Positions 8,154 through 18,696 of a stretch of 64,000 nt of DNA are shown one piece after another. Every line of letters begins with the position of its first letter. The first letter of the stretch is position 1. The DNA is taken from assembly GCA_934201845.1 (NCBI GenBank), contig CAKPXA010000002.1, forward strand, positions 1 through 64,000. The letters run 5' to 3'. The notes beneath the pieces were generated by a model that saw nothing but the letters and a program-made list of their open reading frames with translations, was not told the DNA's origin and made no database searches. The stretch is from an uncultured Ligilactobacillus sp. (GTDB lineage: Bacteria; Bacillota; Bacilli; Lactobacillales; Lactobacillaceae). A program made the position numbers and the translations under genes.

Positions 8154-10757
8154 ATGTTAGATGGAAAGTATCGCAGGGAACTGTCCGTTGACGGAAGAAA
8201 ATATGAATACTGTGATTTCGCGGAATTTCTGAGGGACAACGGTCAGAAGGTCAGTGAGATGCCGTATACAATCCGGATTCTGCTGGAACTTGCGTTGAGA
8301 AGGAGTGCGGACAAGCCGTATATCGCAAAGTACCTGGAGGACTTCATTGACTGGGACGGAAAACACGACCATGATGTCGTCTTCAAGCCGGAGCGCGTCG
8401 TGCTGCAGGACCTCACCGGTGTTCCGGCCATGGTCGACCTTGCGTCCATGCGTGACGAGATGAAGCGCAGGGGCGGCGACGTCGAGGCAATCAATCCGGA
8501 CGTTCCGGTTCACATGGTCGTTGACCACTCCGTCCAGGTTGACCGCGCGGGCAGCGACGACGCCTTCGACTTCAATGTCAGGCGCGAGTTCGAGCGCAAC
8601 AACGAGCGCTATACGTTCCTGAAGTGGGCGCAGGACAGCTTTGACAACTTCAAGATCATTCCGCCGGACACGGGCATCATCCATCAGGTCAACCTGGAAT
8701 ACCTGTCGCCTGTCATCAGTCAGCGCGACGGCGTTCTGTTCCCGGACACGCTTGTCGGAACCGACTCGCATACGACGATGATCAACGGCCTCGGCGTCCT
8801 CGGCTGGGGCGTCGGCGGCATCGAGGCCGAAGCCGGCATGCTCGGACAGGAATCGTACTTCCCGCTGCCGAAGGTCGTGGGTGTGAAGCTGACGGGCAGG
8901 AAGCACCCGGGCGTCACGGCCACGGACGTTGCGCTGACGCTGACGAACCTGCTGAGAAGGCATGATGTCGTCGGCAAGTTCGTTGAATACTACGGTGAGG
9001 GTCTGAAGAACCTGCCGCTGGCGGACCGCGCGACGATTGCCAACATGGCACCGGAGTACGGCGCAACGTGCGGCTACTTCCCGATTGACGAACAGACGAT
9101 TGACTATCTGAAGCTGACGGACCGTCCGCAGGAGACGATTGACATCGTCAGGGCATATTCGGAAAGGACGCAGCTGTTCTATAACGAGGATGAGGATGAT
9201 GTCCGTCACTACTCCGAGTACCTTGAACTCGACCTTTCGACGGTCAGACCGAGCGTTGCCGGGCCAAGCCGCCCGCAGGACCTCGTCACCCTGGACAGGC
9301 TGCCGGAGAACTTCAGGTACTATGACACCGAGATTCCGGAAAATCTCGAGTTCGACATGGGCGACGAGCACTTCAGCCTTCGTCCCGGTGCCCTCGGTCT
9401 TGCCGCAATCACGAGCTGCACGAACACGTCCAATCCGGAGGTTCTGATCTGTGCCGGACTTCTCGCCAGGAGAGCCGTCGAACGCGGACTGAAGGTTCCG
9501 TCATACGTCAAGACGTCGCTTTCGCCGGGCTCGCGCGTGGTCACGGAATATCTGAAGGCTTCCGGACTTCAGACGTACATGGACCGTCTCGGCTTCAACC
9601 TGACCGGCTACGGATGCATGACGTGCATCGGCAATTCCGGTCGTCTCAAGGAAGAGGTCGCCGTGGCCGTGGAAAATGCAGGGTATCCGCTCGCTGCAGT
9701 GGAAAGCGGCAACCGTAACTTCGAAGGCCGCGTCAATCCGCTCATCAAGGACACGTATCTGGCAGCACCGCCGCTTGTCGTGGCGTACGCGCTGGCCGGG
9801 ACGCTTGACATCGACCTCGAGCATGAGCCTCTTGGCCGCGACGGCGAGGGCAGGGACGTCTTCTTGAAGGACATCTGGCCGGAACCGGAGGAAATTACGG
9901 AATGCATTCACAACTACGTCAAGCCGGAGCTCTTCTCCGAGAACTACAACGGCATTTTCAGGCAAAACGAGGTCTGGAACAGTCTGGTTCCGCCTGAAGG
10001 TGAGACGTATGAATGGGATAGGGACTCAACGTATCTTGCCTCCGCACCGTTCTTCGACGACAAGGGCGGACAGTCCCGTCTCGGGGGGCTGCGCGTGCTG
10101 GCCGACCTCGGTGACACGATCACGACGGACCACATCTCGCCTGCCGGGTTCATCGGACCCGACACGCCTGCCGGCAGGTACCTGAAGGAGCATGGCGTTG
10201 CCGTGCGCGACTTCAACTCATACGGTTCCCGCCGCGGCAACCACGAGGTCATGGTGCGCGGCACCCTGGCCAACATCCGGCTGCAGAACCGCCTTGCGCC
10301 GGGAAAGCGCGGCGGTTTCACACATGACTGGCTTGACGGAAGCGAGACCACCATTTACGAGGCTGCGATGAACTACCGCAGTCATGGTGTCGGTTCGGTC
10401 ATTCTGGCCGGAAGGGACTACGGCATGGGATCTTCCCGTGACTGGGCCGCAAAGGGCGTCAAGCTTCTTGGCGTCAAGGCCGTCATTGCCGAGAGCTTCG
10501 AGCGCATCCACCGCTCGAACCTCGTCATGATGGGCGTGCTGCCGCTGCAGTATCTGCCTGGTGACAGCACGGAAAGTCTCGGACTGGACGGTTCGGAGAC
10601 GTTTGAAATTGAAATTGAAGGAAAGACTGCACATGTGACGGCGGCAAATGACAGTCACAGGGTCGAGTTCGACGCGAAGGTCCGCTTCGATGCGCCGATT
10701 GACGAGAAGTACTACCGCACAGGCGGCATTCTGCAGTATGTTCTGGAGGAAAAGTAG
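8154..10757 (+). CDS. acnA: aconitate hydratase (AcnA type)
   Basis: 867-aa 4Fe-4S enzyme converting citrate to isocitrate. Cluster ligands are visible as SCTNTS (about residue 420) and GYGCMTCIGNSG (about 488-491). The swivel domain near the end contains YGSRRGNHEVM and GMGSSRDWAAKG. The start is uncertain: ATG 8154 (MLDGKYRREL) is chosen because it leaves a workable distance from AGAGGG, while GTG 8145 lies too close. First gene of a three-gene set with citrate synthase and isocitrate dehydrogenase. It contains one AAATGCAG octamer. Confidence 0.96.
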   Translation: MLDGKYRRELSVDGRKYEYCDFAEFLRDNGQKVSEMPYTIRILLELALRRSADKPYIAKYLEDFIDWDGKHDHDVVFKPERVVLQDLTGVPAMVDLASMRDEMKRRGGDVEAINPDVPVHMVVDHSVQVDRAGSDDAFDFNVRREFERNNERYTFLKWAQDSFDNFKIIPPDTGIIHQVNLEYLSPVISQRDGVLFPDTLVGTDSHTTMINGLGVLGWGVGGIEAEAGMLGQESYFPLPKVVGVKLTGRKHPGVTATDVALTLTNLLRRHDVVGKFVEYYGEGLKNLPLADRATIANMAPEYGATCGYFPIDEQTIDYLKLTDRPQETIDIVRAYSERTQLFYNEDEDDVRHYSEYLELDLSTVRPSVAGPSRPQDLVTLDRLPENFRYYDTEIPENLEFDMGDEHFSLRPGALGLAAITSCTNTSNPEVLICAGLLARRAVERGLKVPSYVKTSLSPGSRVVTEYLKASGLQTYMDRLGFNLTGYGCMTCIGNSGRLKEEVAVAVENAGYPLAAVESGNRNFEGRVNPLIKDTYLAAPPLVVAYALAGTLDIDLEHEPLGRDGEGRDVFLKDIWPEPEEITECIHNYVKPELFSENYNGIFRQNEVWNSLVPPEGETYEWDRDSTYLASAPFFDDKGGQSRLGGLRVLADLGDTITTDHISPAGFIGPDTPAGRYLKEHGVAVRDFNSYGSRRGNHEVMVRGTLANIRLQNRLAPGKRGGFTHDWLDGSETTIYEAAMNYRSHGVGSVILAGRDYGMGSSRDWAAKGVKLLGVKAVIAESFERIHRSNLVMMGVLPLQYLPGDSTESLGLDGSETFEIEIEGKTAHVTAANDSHRVEFDAKVRFDAPIDEKYYRTGGILQYVLEEK

Positions 10758-10800
10758 CTCATCAGCTCATTGCGGATGAGGTGCTCACAGGAGGGATTAC

Positions 10801-11892
10801 ATGGATTTACCAAGAGGATTGGCCGGAGTGGTCATTGACCAGACAAGCATCAGCTCGACGAAGGATGCGAAGCTGACTTACAGCGGATATCCAATCGAGG
10901 AAATATGTCACGCAGCTTTTGAGGAAGTCGTCTATCTGCTTTGGTACGGGCGCCTGCCCGAAAAGGAGGAGCTGGAGAAGTTCCGCAGGCTGCTCGTGCG
11001 CAAGATGGTTCTGCCGGCGGAAACGGTCAGGCTGCTGCTTTACATTGCCCGTGAACCGCAGCACCCGATGAGCATTCTCCGTACGACGACTTCGCTGCTC
11101 GGCACGACGAATGACGTTGAGCACGACGAGCCGCCGCGCATCCTGGCGAAGATGCTGACGGTCATCGCCGCAATTGTCAGAATCAGGAACAACGAGCCGC
11201 TGATTGACGTTGACGAGAACATCGGCGTCGTCGAGAACTTCCTGTACATGCTGACGGGAAGCAAGCCGGACGAGGAGCTGACGAAGATGTTCTCGACGGT
11301 CATGATTCTCCAGGCTGACCATGAGTTCAATGCCTCGACGTTTACGGCCAGGGTCGTGGCCTCGACGTTCTCCGACTACTACTCATGTCTGACGGCCGCG
11401 GTCTGCGCCCTGAAGGGACCGCTTCACGGCGGCGCCAACGAGCGCGTCTTCGAGATGCTTGAGAAGATCTGCGACCATGACATGGACCCGATTGACTATG
11501 TCAGGGATGCCTTCAAGCGCGGCAGAAAGATCATGGGCTTCGGTCACCGCATCTACAAGCACGGCGATCCGAGGGCGAAGATTCTGCGGCCGATTGCTGA
11601 GAAGATGGCGAAGCGCACGGGCAACATGTACTACTTCGAGGTACAGACGGAAATTGCGGACTACATGCTGAAGGAAAAGGGTCTGTATCCGAACGTCGAC
11701 TACTACACGGCGCTCATCTATCACTGCGTCGGATTGAAGAAGGACGTCTTCACGACCATCTTCGCGGCCTGCAGGACTTCCGGCTGGCTGGCGCACGTGA
11801 TGGAGCAGCGCAGGGAGAAGACCCTGATCCGTCCGTGCTCGGAGTACGTCGGACCGACGGAGCGCCACTATCTGCCTGATGTCAAGGAATAG
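10801..11892 (+). CDS. citZ: citrate synthase
   Basis: 363-aa enzyme condensing acetyl-CoA with oxaloacetate. Catalytic regions are [15 protein letters not shown] (active-site His) and [14 protein letters not shown] (second His). The length matches the short dimeric class of Gram-positives. ATG 10801 has CAGGAGGG nine bases upstream. It is 43 bp after acnA and 16 bp before icd, so the three form one operon feeding 2-oxoglutarate for glutamate synthesis. No 2-oxoglutarate dehydrogenase or succinate genes are seen in the window. Confidence 0.96.
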   Translation: MDLPRGLAGVVIDQTSISSTKDAKLTYSGYPIEEICHAAFEEVVYLLWYGRLPEKEELEKFRRLLVRKMVLPAETVRLLLYIAREPQHPMSILRTTTSLLGTTNDVEHDEPPRILAKMLTVIAAIVRIRNNEPLIDVDENIGVVENFLYMLTGSKPDEELTKMFSTVMILQADHEFNASTFTARVVASTFSDYYSCLTAAVCALKGPLHGGANERVFEMLEKICDHDMDPIDYVRDAFKRGRKIMGFGHRIYKHGDPRAKILRPIAEKMAKRTGNMYYFEVQTEIADYMLKEKGLYPNVDYYTALIYHCVGLKKDVFTTIFAACRTSGWLAHVMEQRREKTLIRPCSEYVGPTERHYLPDVKE

Positions 11893-11908
11893 CAAGGAGA
11901 AGTTTCGA

Positions 11909-13159
11909 ATGAGTGAAAAGATTACAATGCAAGACGGCACGCTGAACGTGCCTGACAATCCGCAGATCCCGTTCATTGCAGGGGATGGAATCGGACCTGA
12001 AATCTGGTCGGCGGCAAGGGAGGTCTTCGACGCCGCCGTGGAGAAGGCGTATGCGGGCAGAAGAAGGGTTGACTGGCTCAGGCTTCAGGCCGGGCAGGCT
12101 GCATTTGACAGCACGGGCCAGTGGCTCCCGGATGAAACGCTTGAGACGCTGCGCGAGAATCTCGTCGCAATCAAGGGACCGCTGACGACGCCCGTCGGCA
12201 AGGGGCATCGTTCAATCAACGTGACGCTGCGTCAGAAGCTTGACCTCTATGCCTGCTTCAGGCCGGTCAGGTACTACGAAGGCACGCCTTCACCGGTCAG
12301 GGAACCGGAAAAGGTCGACATTGCCATCTTCCGTGAAAATACAGAGGACATCTACGCGGGCATTGACTTCGCTGCGGGAAGTGAGGGCGCTGAAAAGCTC
12401 AAGGCCCTGCTGGAGGAGGAAGGACAGCTTGACAAGGTCCGCTTCCCGGAGACCTCGTCGTTTGCCATCAAGCCGGTTTCACGGGAAGGAAGCACGCGCC
12501 TCGTCAGGGCTGCGCTTGACTATGCGCTCAGTCACGGTAAGAAGAACGTGGCGCTCGTGCACAAGGGCAACATCATGAAGAAGACGGAGGGCTCGTTCAA
12601 GCAGTGGGGCTACGAGGCCTGCCGCGAATACGGCAGCGACGTGTTCACGCAGCTCGAGTACGATGAGGTGAAGAAGAAAGAAGGCACGGAGGCGGCAGAG
12701 GCAGGAAAGGCCGCCGCAAGGGTCTTTGTCAGCGACGTCATCTGCGACAACTTCTTCCAGCAGACACTGCTTTATCCCGAGAAGTTCGACGTGGCGGCAA
12801 CGATGAACCTCAACGGTGACTACATCTCCGACGCCCTGGCCGCCCAGGTCGGCGGCATCGGCATTGCGCCCGGGGCAAACATCAACTACCAGACCGGCCG
12901 CGCCATCTTCGAGGCAACGCACGGCACGGCGCCGCAGTTTGCAGGGCAGGACAGGCTCAACCCGACGTCGATCATTCTCTCCGGTGCGATGATGTTCGAT
13001 TATCTCGGCTGGACGGAAGCTGCTGAGCTGATTGAGAATGCCATCGCCGCAGCAATCGCCGGCGGGCACGTCACGGCCGACTTCGCCGAGAAGATGGACG
13101 GTGCAGTGACATTGAAGACAAGCGAGTTCGGACACTATGTCGCAGGACTCCTGAAATAG
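11909..13159 (+). CDS. icd: isocitrate dehydrogenase
   Basis: 416-aa prokaryotic-type enzyme giving 2-oxoglutarate and CO2. [13 protein letters not shown] carries the substrate-binding Ser102, equivalent to the regulatory serine of the E. coli enzyme. RPVRYYEG and [10 protein letters not shown] are family blocks. The coenzyme segment reads [10 protein letters not shown], with Gln343/Phe344 where the E. coli NADP enzyme has Lys/Tyr, so coenzyme choice is uncertain. ATG 11909 is used because AAGGAG lies nine bases upstream; an earlier in-frame ATG at 11879 is inside citZ. Confidence 0.95.
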   Translation: MSEKITMQDGTLNVPDNPQIPFIAGDGIGPEIWSAAREVFDAAVEKAYAGRRRVDWLRLQAGQAAFDSTGQWLPDETLETLRENLVAIKGPLTTPVGKGHRSINVTLRQKLDLYACFRPVRYYEGTPSPVREPEKVDIAIFRENTEDIYAGIDFAAGSEGAEKLKALLEEEGQLDKVRFPETSSFAIKPVSREGSTRLVRAALDYALSHGKKNVALVHKGNIMKKTEGSFKQWGYEACREYGSDVFTQLEYDEVKKKEGTEAAEAGKAAARVFVSDVICDNFFQQTLLYPEKFDVAATMNLNGDYISDALAAQVGGIGIAPGANINYQTGRAIFEATHGTAPQFAGQDRLNPTSIILSGAMMFDYLGWTEAAELIENAIAAAIAGGHVTADFAEKMDGAVTLKTSEFGHYVAGLLK

Positions 13160-13173
13160 TTCTCCGCAGCAGG

Positions 13174-13216
13174 CGGCCGGTGGTCCGGAAAACGGACTGC
13201 CGGCCGTTTTCTGCAT
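13174..13216 (+). terminator. terminator of the acnA-citZ-icd operon
   Basis: GC-rich stem CGGCCGG/CCGGCCG with an inner TCCG/CGGA pair, followed by a TTTT-containing run that carries the CTGCATTT octamer at 13212. Confidence 0.75.
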
Positions 13217-13332
13217 TTTTCATGTGCACATTAAAAGGTCTTTTGCGAATCCTTATCAGATTTTCCCCTTCAGTCGCCGGTTATTTATGTTAAGATATGA
13301 TATGGAAGATTACAGACAAAAAGGACGATATT

Positions 13333-14058
13333 ATGAGAATTTTAGCAATTGATACCTCCAACAGGCCGCTGAGCGTGGCCGTGCTGGAGGACGGCAATTT
13401 GCTCAGCCAGGCGACATGCACAAAATCAAAGAATCACAGCGTCAACCTGCTGCCGCTCATCGACCGGCTCATGAAGGACGCCGGACTTGAGCCCGCAGAC
13501 CTTGACCGCATCGTGGTGGCGAAGGGTCCCGGCTCCTACACCGGCCTCAGAATCGGCGTGGCCACCGCAAAGACCCTGGCCTATACGCTGGGAAGGGAAC
13601 TTGCCGGCGTTTCCAGTCTTGAGGTTCTGGCCGCTGCATTTCCGCAGACGGAAAGGCGCGTGCTGGTGCCGCTGTTCGACGCGCGTCGCGGCAACGTCTT
13701 CGCCGGCGCATACCGTTATGACGATGCCGGCAGGCTCACGGTCGTGATTCCCGACTGCCACGTCGCAGTCACTGACCTCTGCGACCGTCTTGCTTCGGAG
13801 GACGTCATCTTCATCGGCACCGACACCGCCGTCTATGCGGATGTTCTCCGTGAAAAATGCAGAGGCTGCATCCTGGCTGATGCAGGATTCAACTATCCGC
13901 GTGCCGACGTGCTGGGGATGCTCGGGGCTTCGGCCGAACCCGCCGACGTCAACGAATTCGTACCCGACTATCTCAGAATCACCCAGGCAGAGGCACAATG
14001 GCTTGAAAAACATCCGGAGGGGAAAGATGAACATGGCTCCTATGTTGAAAAGGTTTAA
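13333..14058 (+). CDS. tsaB: tRNA threonylcarbamoyladenosine biosynthesis protein TsaB
   Basis: 241-aa partner of TsaD in t6A37 tRNA modification. The N-terminus MRILAIDTSNRPLSVAV and the segment KGPGSYTGLRIGVATAKTLAY are diagnostic. The start is ATG 13333 with AAAGGAC upstream, rather than the in-frame ATG at 13297. It overlaps rimI by 32 bp. The ATPase partner TsaE is not in this window. It contains two octamer copies (13634, 13855). Confidence 0.95.
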   Translation: MRILAIDTSNRPLSVAVLEDGNLLSQATCTKSKNHSVNLLPLIDRLMKDAGLEPADLDRIVVAKGPGSYTGLRIGVATAKTLAYTLGRELAGVSSLEVLAAAFPQTERRVLVPLFDARRGNVFAGAYRYDDAGRLTVVIPDCHVAVTDLCDRLASEDVIFIGTDTAVYADVLREKCRGCILADAGFNYPRADVLGMLGASAEPADVNEFVPDYLRITQAEAQWLEKHPEGKDEHGSYVEKV

Positions 14059-14632
14059 GACAGGTCTGAGCAGGCTGTTCGGCGAGGGAAGGAACGGTCA
14101 GCTGGAATTCCGTTCAAGGAACGTGAAGATAAAGGGATACGAGTATCTTTTCGTACGCGCGGTCGTTCCGGACATCCCGGAGATTCTTGACATCGAGCGT
14201 GCGGTCTATCAGGGACAGACGCCCTGGAACTTTGAGAACTTCGAATCCCAGATCAGGAACCAGGAACGCACGCTGTACCTGGTGGTAAGGCACAATGACG
14301 AGATGGTGGCCTTCGCCGGCTGCGACATGCAGTACGGCAAGTATGAGGCGCACATCACGAACATCGCGGTGCTGCCGACATACCAGAAGCTCGGGCTGGG
14401 ACAGATGCTGATCAGGATTCTGATTGACGAGGCCGACAGGCGCGGTCTGCGCAAGGTCAGTCTTGAAGTCAGGCAGAGCAATGAGGTTGCGCATGAGGCG
14501 TACCGCTTCGCAGGCTTTGTCGACAAGATCGTCAAGAAGGACTACTACACTGACATCCCCGAGGAAGATGCAATCGAAATGGTGTACAGCATCAACGCGA
14601 ACAAGAGAAAGGAACGCATGACAAATGTCTGA
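14027..14632 (+). CDS. rimI: ribosomal protein bS18-alanine N-acetyltransferase RimI-like (GNAT)
   Basis: 201-aa GNAT acetyltransferase. The acetyl-CoA motif is in [27 protein letters not shown], followed by [20 protein letters not shown], both typical of RimI. It is longer than the usual 150 aa because of a basic N-terminal extension of about 40 residues. ATG 14027 has GGAGGGG at a good distance. The position between tsaB and tsaD is the standard one. Substrate identity is inferred from context. Confidence 0.88.
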   Translation: MNMAPMLKRFKTGLSRLFGEGRNGQLEFRSRNVKIKGYEYLFVRAVVPDIPEILDIERAVYQGQTPWNFENFESQIRNQERTLYLVVRHNDEMVAFAGCDMQYGKYEAHITNIAVLPTYQKLGLGQMLIRILIDEADRRGLRKVSLEVRQSNEVAHEAYRFAGFVDKIVKKDYYTDIPEEDAIEMVYSINANKRKERMTNV

Positions 14633-15650
14633 AGACAGAAATCTAATCCTCGCCTTTGAGTCAAGCTGCGACGAGACGAGCGTGGCTGTGATTGAGAACG
14701 GGAGCAGGATTCTCTCGAACATCGTGGCGACACAGATCAAGAGTCACAAGCGCTTCGGCGGCGTGGTGCCGGAAGTCGCCAGCCGTCACCACATCGAGCA
14801 GATCACCTACTGCATCGACGACGCACTGTGCGAGGCGCAGGTGGGCTATGACGACCTTGATGCCGTCGCCGTGACGTACGGACCGGGACTTGTCGGCTCG
14901 CTTCTCGTCGGCGTCACCGCCGCCAAGACCGTGGCCTATGCCCACAGCCTTCCGCTTGTTCCCGTCAACCATATGGCAGGACACATCTACGCCGCCCGCT
15001 TTGCCGGTGAATTGAAGTTCCCGGCCCTGGCCCTGCTTGTCTCCGGCGGTCATACCGAACTCGTCTTCATGAAGGGACCGTATGACTTCAGAATCATCGG
15101 CGAAACGCGTGATGATGCCTGCGGCGAGGCCTATGACAAGGTCGGCCGCGTCCTCGGTCTGTCATATCCGGCCGGAAAGCAGATTGACGAGATGGCGCAC
15201 AAGGGTCATGACACGTTCAACTTCCCGCGTGCAATGGAGAAGGAGGACAACTTCGACTTCAGCTTCAGCGGACTCAAGAGTGCCTTCATCAACACCGTGC
15301 ACCACGCCGACCAGATCGGCGAGAAGCTTGACGCAAACGACCTTGCCGCAAGTTTCCAGCAAAGCGTCGTCGACGTCCTCGCCGAGAAGACAGTGCGCTG
15401 TCTGCATGAATTTCCGGCAAGGCAGCTCATCCTGGCCGGCGGCGTTGCAGCCAACAGCGGCCTGCGCGAGCGTCTTGACCGGGAGCTTGAGGCCTTCCCT
15501 GACACCGAGCTGATCAAGGCTCCGCTCAGGCTCTGCGGTGACAACGCCGCCATGATCGGCGCAGCCGGCTACGAGGCCTTCAAGGCCGGACACCGTGCCG
15601 GTCTTGACCTCAATGCCAATCCCGGCCTGGAATTTGAATGGATGGAATAA
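14625..15650 (+). CDS. tsaD: tRNA N6-adenosine threonylcarbamoyltransferase TsaD
   Basis: 341-aa ASKHA-fold metalloenzyme that transfers threonylcarbamoyl to A37 of tRNA. Metal-binding His116 and His120 are in [28 protein letters not shown] and LVSGGHTEL are also conserved. It overlaps rimI by 8 bp, so tsaB-rimI-tsaD are translationally linked. Confidence 0.97.
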   Translation: MSEDRNLILAFESSCDETSVAVIENGSRILSNIVATQIKSHKRFGGVVPEVASRHHIEQITYCIDDALCEAQVGYDDLDAVAVTYGPGLVGSLLVGVTAAKTVAYAHSLPLVPVNHMAGHIYAARFAGELKFPALALLVSGGHTELVFMKGPYDFRIIGETRDDACGEAYDKVGRVLGLSYPAGKQIDEMAHKGHDTFNFPRAMEKEDNFDFSFSGLKSAFINTVHHADQIGEKLDANDLAASFQQSVVDVLAEKTVRCLHEFPARQLILAGGVAANSGLRERLDRELEAFPDTELIKAPLRLCGDNAAMIGAAGYEAFKAGHRAGLDLNANPGLEFEWME

Positions 15651-15667
15651 TTGCATGACAAGTGCAG

Positions 15668-15692
15668 ATCCGCGGTCTTCCGCGGATTTTTT
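15668..15692 (+). terminator. terminator of tsaD
   Basis: Perfect 8-bp stem ATCCGCGG/CCGCGGAT with a four-base loop, then TTTTTT. Confidence 0.85.
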
Positions 15693-15790
15693 GTGGGTCT
15701 TTGTCAAATGGTGTTGATGGCCTCGAAGACTTCGCTCCGGGAATGGAGTGGAGTTTTTTTGTTTACGGCGGTTTCTCAAATCGGCGGCGG
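15693..15790 (+). repeat. interspersed repeat R2
   Basis: The best-preserved left end: GGGTCTTTGTCAAATGG then TGTTGATGGCC (15695-15722), followed by a hairpin built from GACTTCGCTCC and GGAGTGGAG and seven T. The end resembles ISL3-family terminal repeats. No transposase is present. Confidence 0.65.
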
Positions 15791-15842
15791 ATGTCACGCA
15801 ACGCAGACGGAAGCGGCTCTGCATTTACGGGATCACAGGCTG

Positions 15843-15871
15843 AAAAAACCTCTCAGCATTCGGCTGAGAGG
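15843..15871 (-). terminator. terminator of the ABC-F gene
   Basis: On the minus strand, the stem CCTCTCAG/CTGAGAGG with a seven-base loop is followed by TTTTTTC. Confidence 0.85.
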
Positions 15872-15883
15872 CGGAAAATACGA

Positions 15884-17839
15884 TTATTCACCGAGGAATT
15901 CCTCGAGTTCCATGCTGGCGGTTTCCCAGTTTTCCTCTGCTTCGTCAAGTTTGGCGGATACATCCTCGAGTTTGGTCTGGAGTTCGGCCATCCGGCTCTG
16001 GTCATTGAAGTTTTCGGGGGAGGCCATCTGTGTCTCGAGTTCGGTCTTCTTCGCATCGAGGTCCTCAACGAGCTGCTCGAATTCCTCGACGGAGCGGCGG
16101 AGCTTTCTTTCCTGCTTCTGCTGTTCCTTGCTCTGCTGATAGCTGGCCCTTCCGGCGGAGACTTCGGGCTGTGCTGCTTCGGCAGGGGACTCACTGGCCT
16201 TTCTTGCAGCGGCGATTTCCTCCTGTTCCTCCTTCTTTTCAATGTAGTAGTCGTAGTCGCCGAGATAGAGCGTTGATCCCTTTGGCGCAATCTCGAGCAC
16301 GCAGGTTGCGACCTTGTTGATGAAGTAGCGGTCGTGCGAAACGAAGAGAACCGTGCCGTTGAAGTCCATGACGGCGTTTTCGAGCACTTCCTTGCTGTCG
16401 ATGTCGAGGTGGTTCGTCGGTTCGTCGAGGATGAGGAAGTTGTTATGCTTCATGGCGAGCTTCGTCAGCAGCAGGCGGGCCTTTTCGCCGCCGGAGAGGT
16501 TGTGGACGACCTTGGCGACGTCATCGCCGGTGAAGAGGAAGCTGCCGAGAATCGAGCGGATGTCCTTTTCGGGCGTCGTCGGATGGTCATCCCAGAGCTC
16601 GTTCAGAACGGTCTTTTCGCCATGCAGGTTGTGCTGTTCCTGGTCATAGTATCCGACCTGGACGTTCGTGCCAAATGCAGAGGTGCCTCTGACAAACGGA
16701 ATCTGACCGAGAATGCTCTTCAGAAGCGTCGACTTGCCGATGCCGTTCGGGCCGACGATGGCCATTACCTGGTTCTTCTTCAGGTCGATGTTGATGGGTT
16801 CGGCGATGACGTGACCGTCGTAGCCGATGGCTGCATCCCTGACGGTCAGGACGACGTTTCCGCTCTGGCTGTCAGCGGTGAATCTGAAGTGCGGTCCCTT
16901 TTCGTCACCTTCAGGCCGCTCGATTCTGTCCATCTTCTCGAGCTGCTTGCGGCGGCTCTGAGCACGCTTCGTCGTCGAGGCGCGCACGAGATTTTTGTTC
17001 ACGAAGTCCTCCAGCTTGGCAATCTCTCCCTGCTGCTTTTCGTAGTTCTTCCATTCCTGGCGCAGCCGCTCGGCCTTCTGATCGATGTAGTCGGAATAGT
17101 TGCCCTTGTACCAGCTGCTGTGGTGGTGGCTGATTTCATAGACCTCATTGACGATTCTGTCGAGGAAGTAGCGGTCGTGGGAGACGATCAGCAGGGCGCC
17201 CCTGTAGGTCTGGATGTAGCCTTCAAGCCATGTCAGGGTGTCGATGTCGAGATGGTTCGTCGGTTCGTCCAGGATGAGCAGGTCACGGCGTTCAAGAAGC
17301 AGCTTGGCCAGGGCAAGACGGGTCTTCTGACCTCCGGAAAGGGATGACACCGTGCGTTCGAAGTCCTCCTGCTCGAAGTGGAAGCCGTGGAGGACGGAGC
17401 GGATTTCGGCCTCATAGCCGTAGCCGTTTGACTCCTTGAAGTCATGAAGCAGCTGATCGTACTGGTTGAGAAGCTGCTGGTATTCGGAGGAGGAATGGTC
17501 GGCGCCGGGGTCTGCGATGGCTTCCTCCATCTCATGCAGCTTTCCTTCCATTTTCTGCAGCTTCTCGAAGACGATGAGCATTTCATCGTAGATCGTGCGG
17601 TCGGATTCAAGACCGGTGTTCTGGGCGAGATAGCCGATGGTAAGGCCCTTCTTCTTCGTGATCTGACCTGCGTCCGGTTCCTGGTCGCCGATGATCATCT
17701 TGATCAGGGTCGACTTGCCGACGCCGTTTCTGCCGACGAGGGCAATGCGCGAATTGTCGGAAATGTCCAGACTGACGTTTTCAAACAGCGTGTCGGCGCC
17801 GAAGTAGCGTGCGACCTGCTGTACCTGTAAAAGTATCAT
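15884..17839 (-). CDS. ABC-F family ATP-binding protein (YdiF-like)
   Basis: 651-aa soluble protein with two ABC domains in one chain and no membrane segments, so it acts on the ribosome rather than as a transporter. Walker A motifs are GRNGVGKST and GPNGIGKST; signatures are LSGGQKTRLALA and LSGGEKARLLLT; both Walker B regions read LDEPTNHLDID. The linker between domains is highly charged and the C-terminus (about 545-640) is a long coiled coil, as in YdiF-type members. Whether it is a housekeeping translation factor or a resistance protein cannot be decided from sequence alone. Confidence 0.92.
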   Translation of the reverse strand: MILLQVQQVARYFGADTLFENVSLDISDNSRIALVGRNGVGKSTLIKMIIGDQEPDAGQITKKKGLTIGYLAQNTGLESDRTIYDEMLIVFEKLQKMEGKLHEMEEAIADPGADHSSSEYQQLLNQYDQLLHDFKESNGYGYEAEIRSVLHGFHFEQEDFERTVSSLSGGQKTRLALAKLLLERRDLLILDEPTNHLDIDTLTWLEGYIQTYRGALLIVSHDRYFLDRIVNEVYEISHHHSSWYKGNYSDYIDQKAERLRQEWKNYEKQQGEIAKLEDFVNKNLVRASTTKRAQSRRKQLEKMDRIERPEGDEKGPHFRFTADSQSGNVVLTVRDAAIGYDGHVIAEPINIDLKKNQVMAIVGPNGIGKSTLLKSILGQIPFVRGTSAFGTNVQVGYYDQEQHNLHGEKTVLNELWDDHPTTPEKDIRSILGSFLFTGDDVAKVVHNLSGGEKARLLLTKLAMKHNNFLILDEPTNHLDIDSKEVLENAVMDFNGTVLFVSHDRYFINKVATCVLEIAPKGSTLYLGDYDYYIEKKEEQEEIAAARKASESPAEAAQPEVSAGRASYQQSKEQQKQERKLRRSVEEFEQLVEDLDAKKTELETQMASPENFNDQSRMAELQTKLEDVSAKLDEAEENWETASMELEEFLGE

Positions 17840-17963
17840 GTTGGTTCACCTTTTCATTGAGTAATTGTTGACATTCTTCACAAGTGAAGTGGCACATGAG
17901 CCGAAGATCCACTCATATCAAATGCAGGTTGTATAGAACTTTGTGAATTAAGTAACTTTCTGT

Positions 17964-17991
17964 TTTAAAGCCCTGAATTTTATGCTAAAAT
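17964..17991 (+). promoter_or_regulatory. predicted promoter of rex
   Basis: -35 TTTAAA and -10 TAAAAT with a 16-bp spacer, 34 bp before the rex start. GTGAATTAAGTAAC just upstream (17943-17956) is a possible operator but does not match the usual Rex consensus well. The 17840-17963 stretch also holds one AAATGCAG octamer (17920). Confidence 0.45.
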
Positions 17992-18025
17992 CTAAGAGTA
18001 AGCATGACAGACAGGGGGACTATCA

Positions 18026-18661
18026 ATGACATCCCGGAACATACCGAAGGCCACGGCCAGACGGCTGCCAATCTACTGCCGTTATCTGAACATGCTGTCA
18101 GATTCCGGCAAGGAGCGCGTCAGTTCGACGGAGCTGGCGGAAGCGGTCAAGGTTGACTCTGCAACCATCCGCCGGGACTTCTCGTACTTCGGAGCGCTTG
18201 GCAAGCGCGGCTACGGCTATGACGTCGAGGACCTGCTGAAGTTCTTCAGGAAGACGCTCAACCAGGACAAGCTGACGAACGTTGCACTGATCGGCGTCGG
18301 CAACCTCGGGCATGCGCTGCTGAACTTCAACTTCCACAAGGGCAACAACGTGAGGATCAACGCTGCATTTGACATCAACCGGGAGATAACCGGAACGATT
18401 CAGAGCGGAGTGCCGGTCTATCCGATGGAGGACATGAAGGAGCAGCTCAGGATTCAGCAGATTGAAATCGCCATTCTGACGGTGCCGGCATCTTCTGCCC
18501 AGAACGTCACGGACGATCTGGTCGACGTCGGCATCAAGGGCATCCTGAACTTCACACCGCTCAGGATTTCCGTGCCGGACACCGTGCGCGTGCAGAACGT
18601 CGACCTTACAAACGAGCTGCAGACGCTGATATACTTCCTCGATCTCGACAGGAAGTCATAG
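18026..18661 (+). CDS. rex: redox-sensing transcriptional repressor Rex
   Basis: 211-aa NADH/NAD+ sensor that represses fermentation and anaerobic genes. The N-terminal winged helix contains [23 protein letters not shown]; the Rossmann domain starts with [13 protein letters not shown] (GVGNLG at 90-95). The C-terminal domain-swapped helix is present ([15 protein letters not shown]). A monocistronic unit with its own terminator. Confidence 0.96.
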   Translation: MTSRNIPKATARRLPIYCRYLNMLSDSGKERVSSTELAEAVKVDSATIRRDFSYFGALGKRGYGYDVEDLLKFFRKTLNQDKLTNVALIGVGNLGHALLNFNFHKGNNVRINAAFDINREITGTIQSGVPVYPMEDMKEQLRIQQIEIAILTVPASSAQNVTDDLVDVGIKGILNFTPLRISVPDTVRVQNVDLTNELQTLIYFLDLDRKS

Positions 18662-18690
18662 GCTGGGAAGGGTTCTTCCCGGCCTTTTTT
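18661..18690 (+). terminator. terminator of rex
   Basis: Ten-base-pair stem GGCTGGGAAG/CTTCCCGGCC with one G-T pair, then TTTTTT. It starts at the last base of the rex stop codon. Confidence 0.8.
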
Positions 18691-18696
18691 GCGTCT

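Noticed and set aside
8157..9371. 404-codon open frame on the minus strand
   Set aside because: Antisense shadow of acnA, produced by GC-rich codon use. It has no ribosome-binding site and no recognisable family.
16334..17347. 337-codon open frame on the plus strand
   Set aside because: Antisense of the ABC-F gene; low-complexity Val/Asp composition is typical of a shadow frame.
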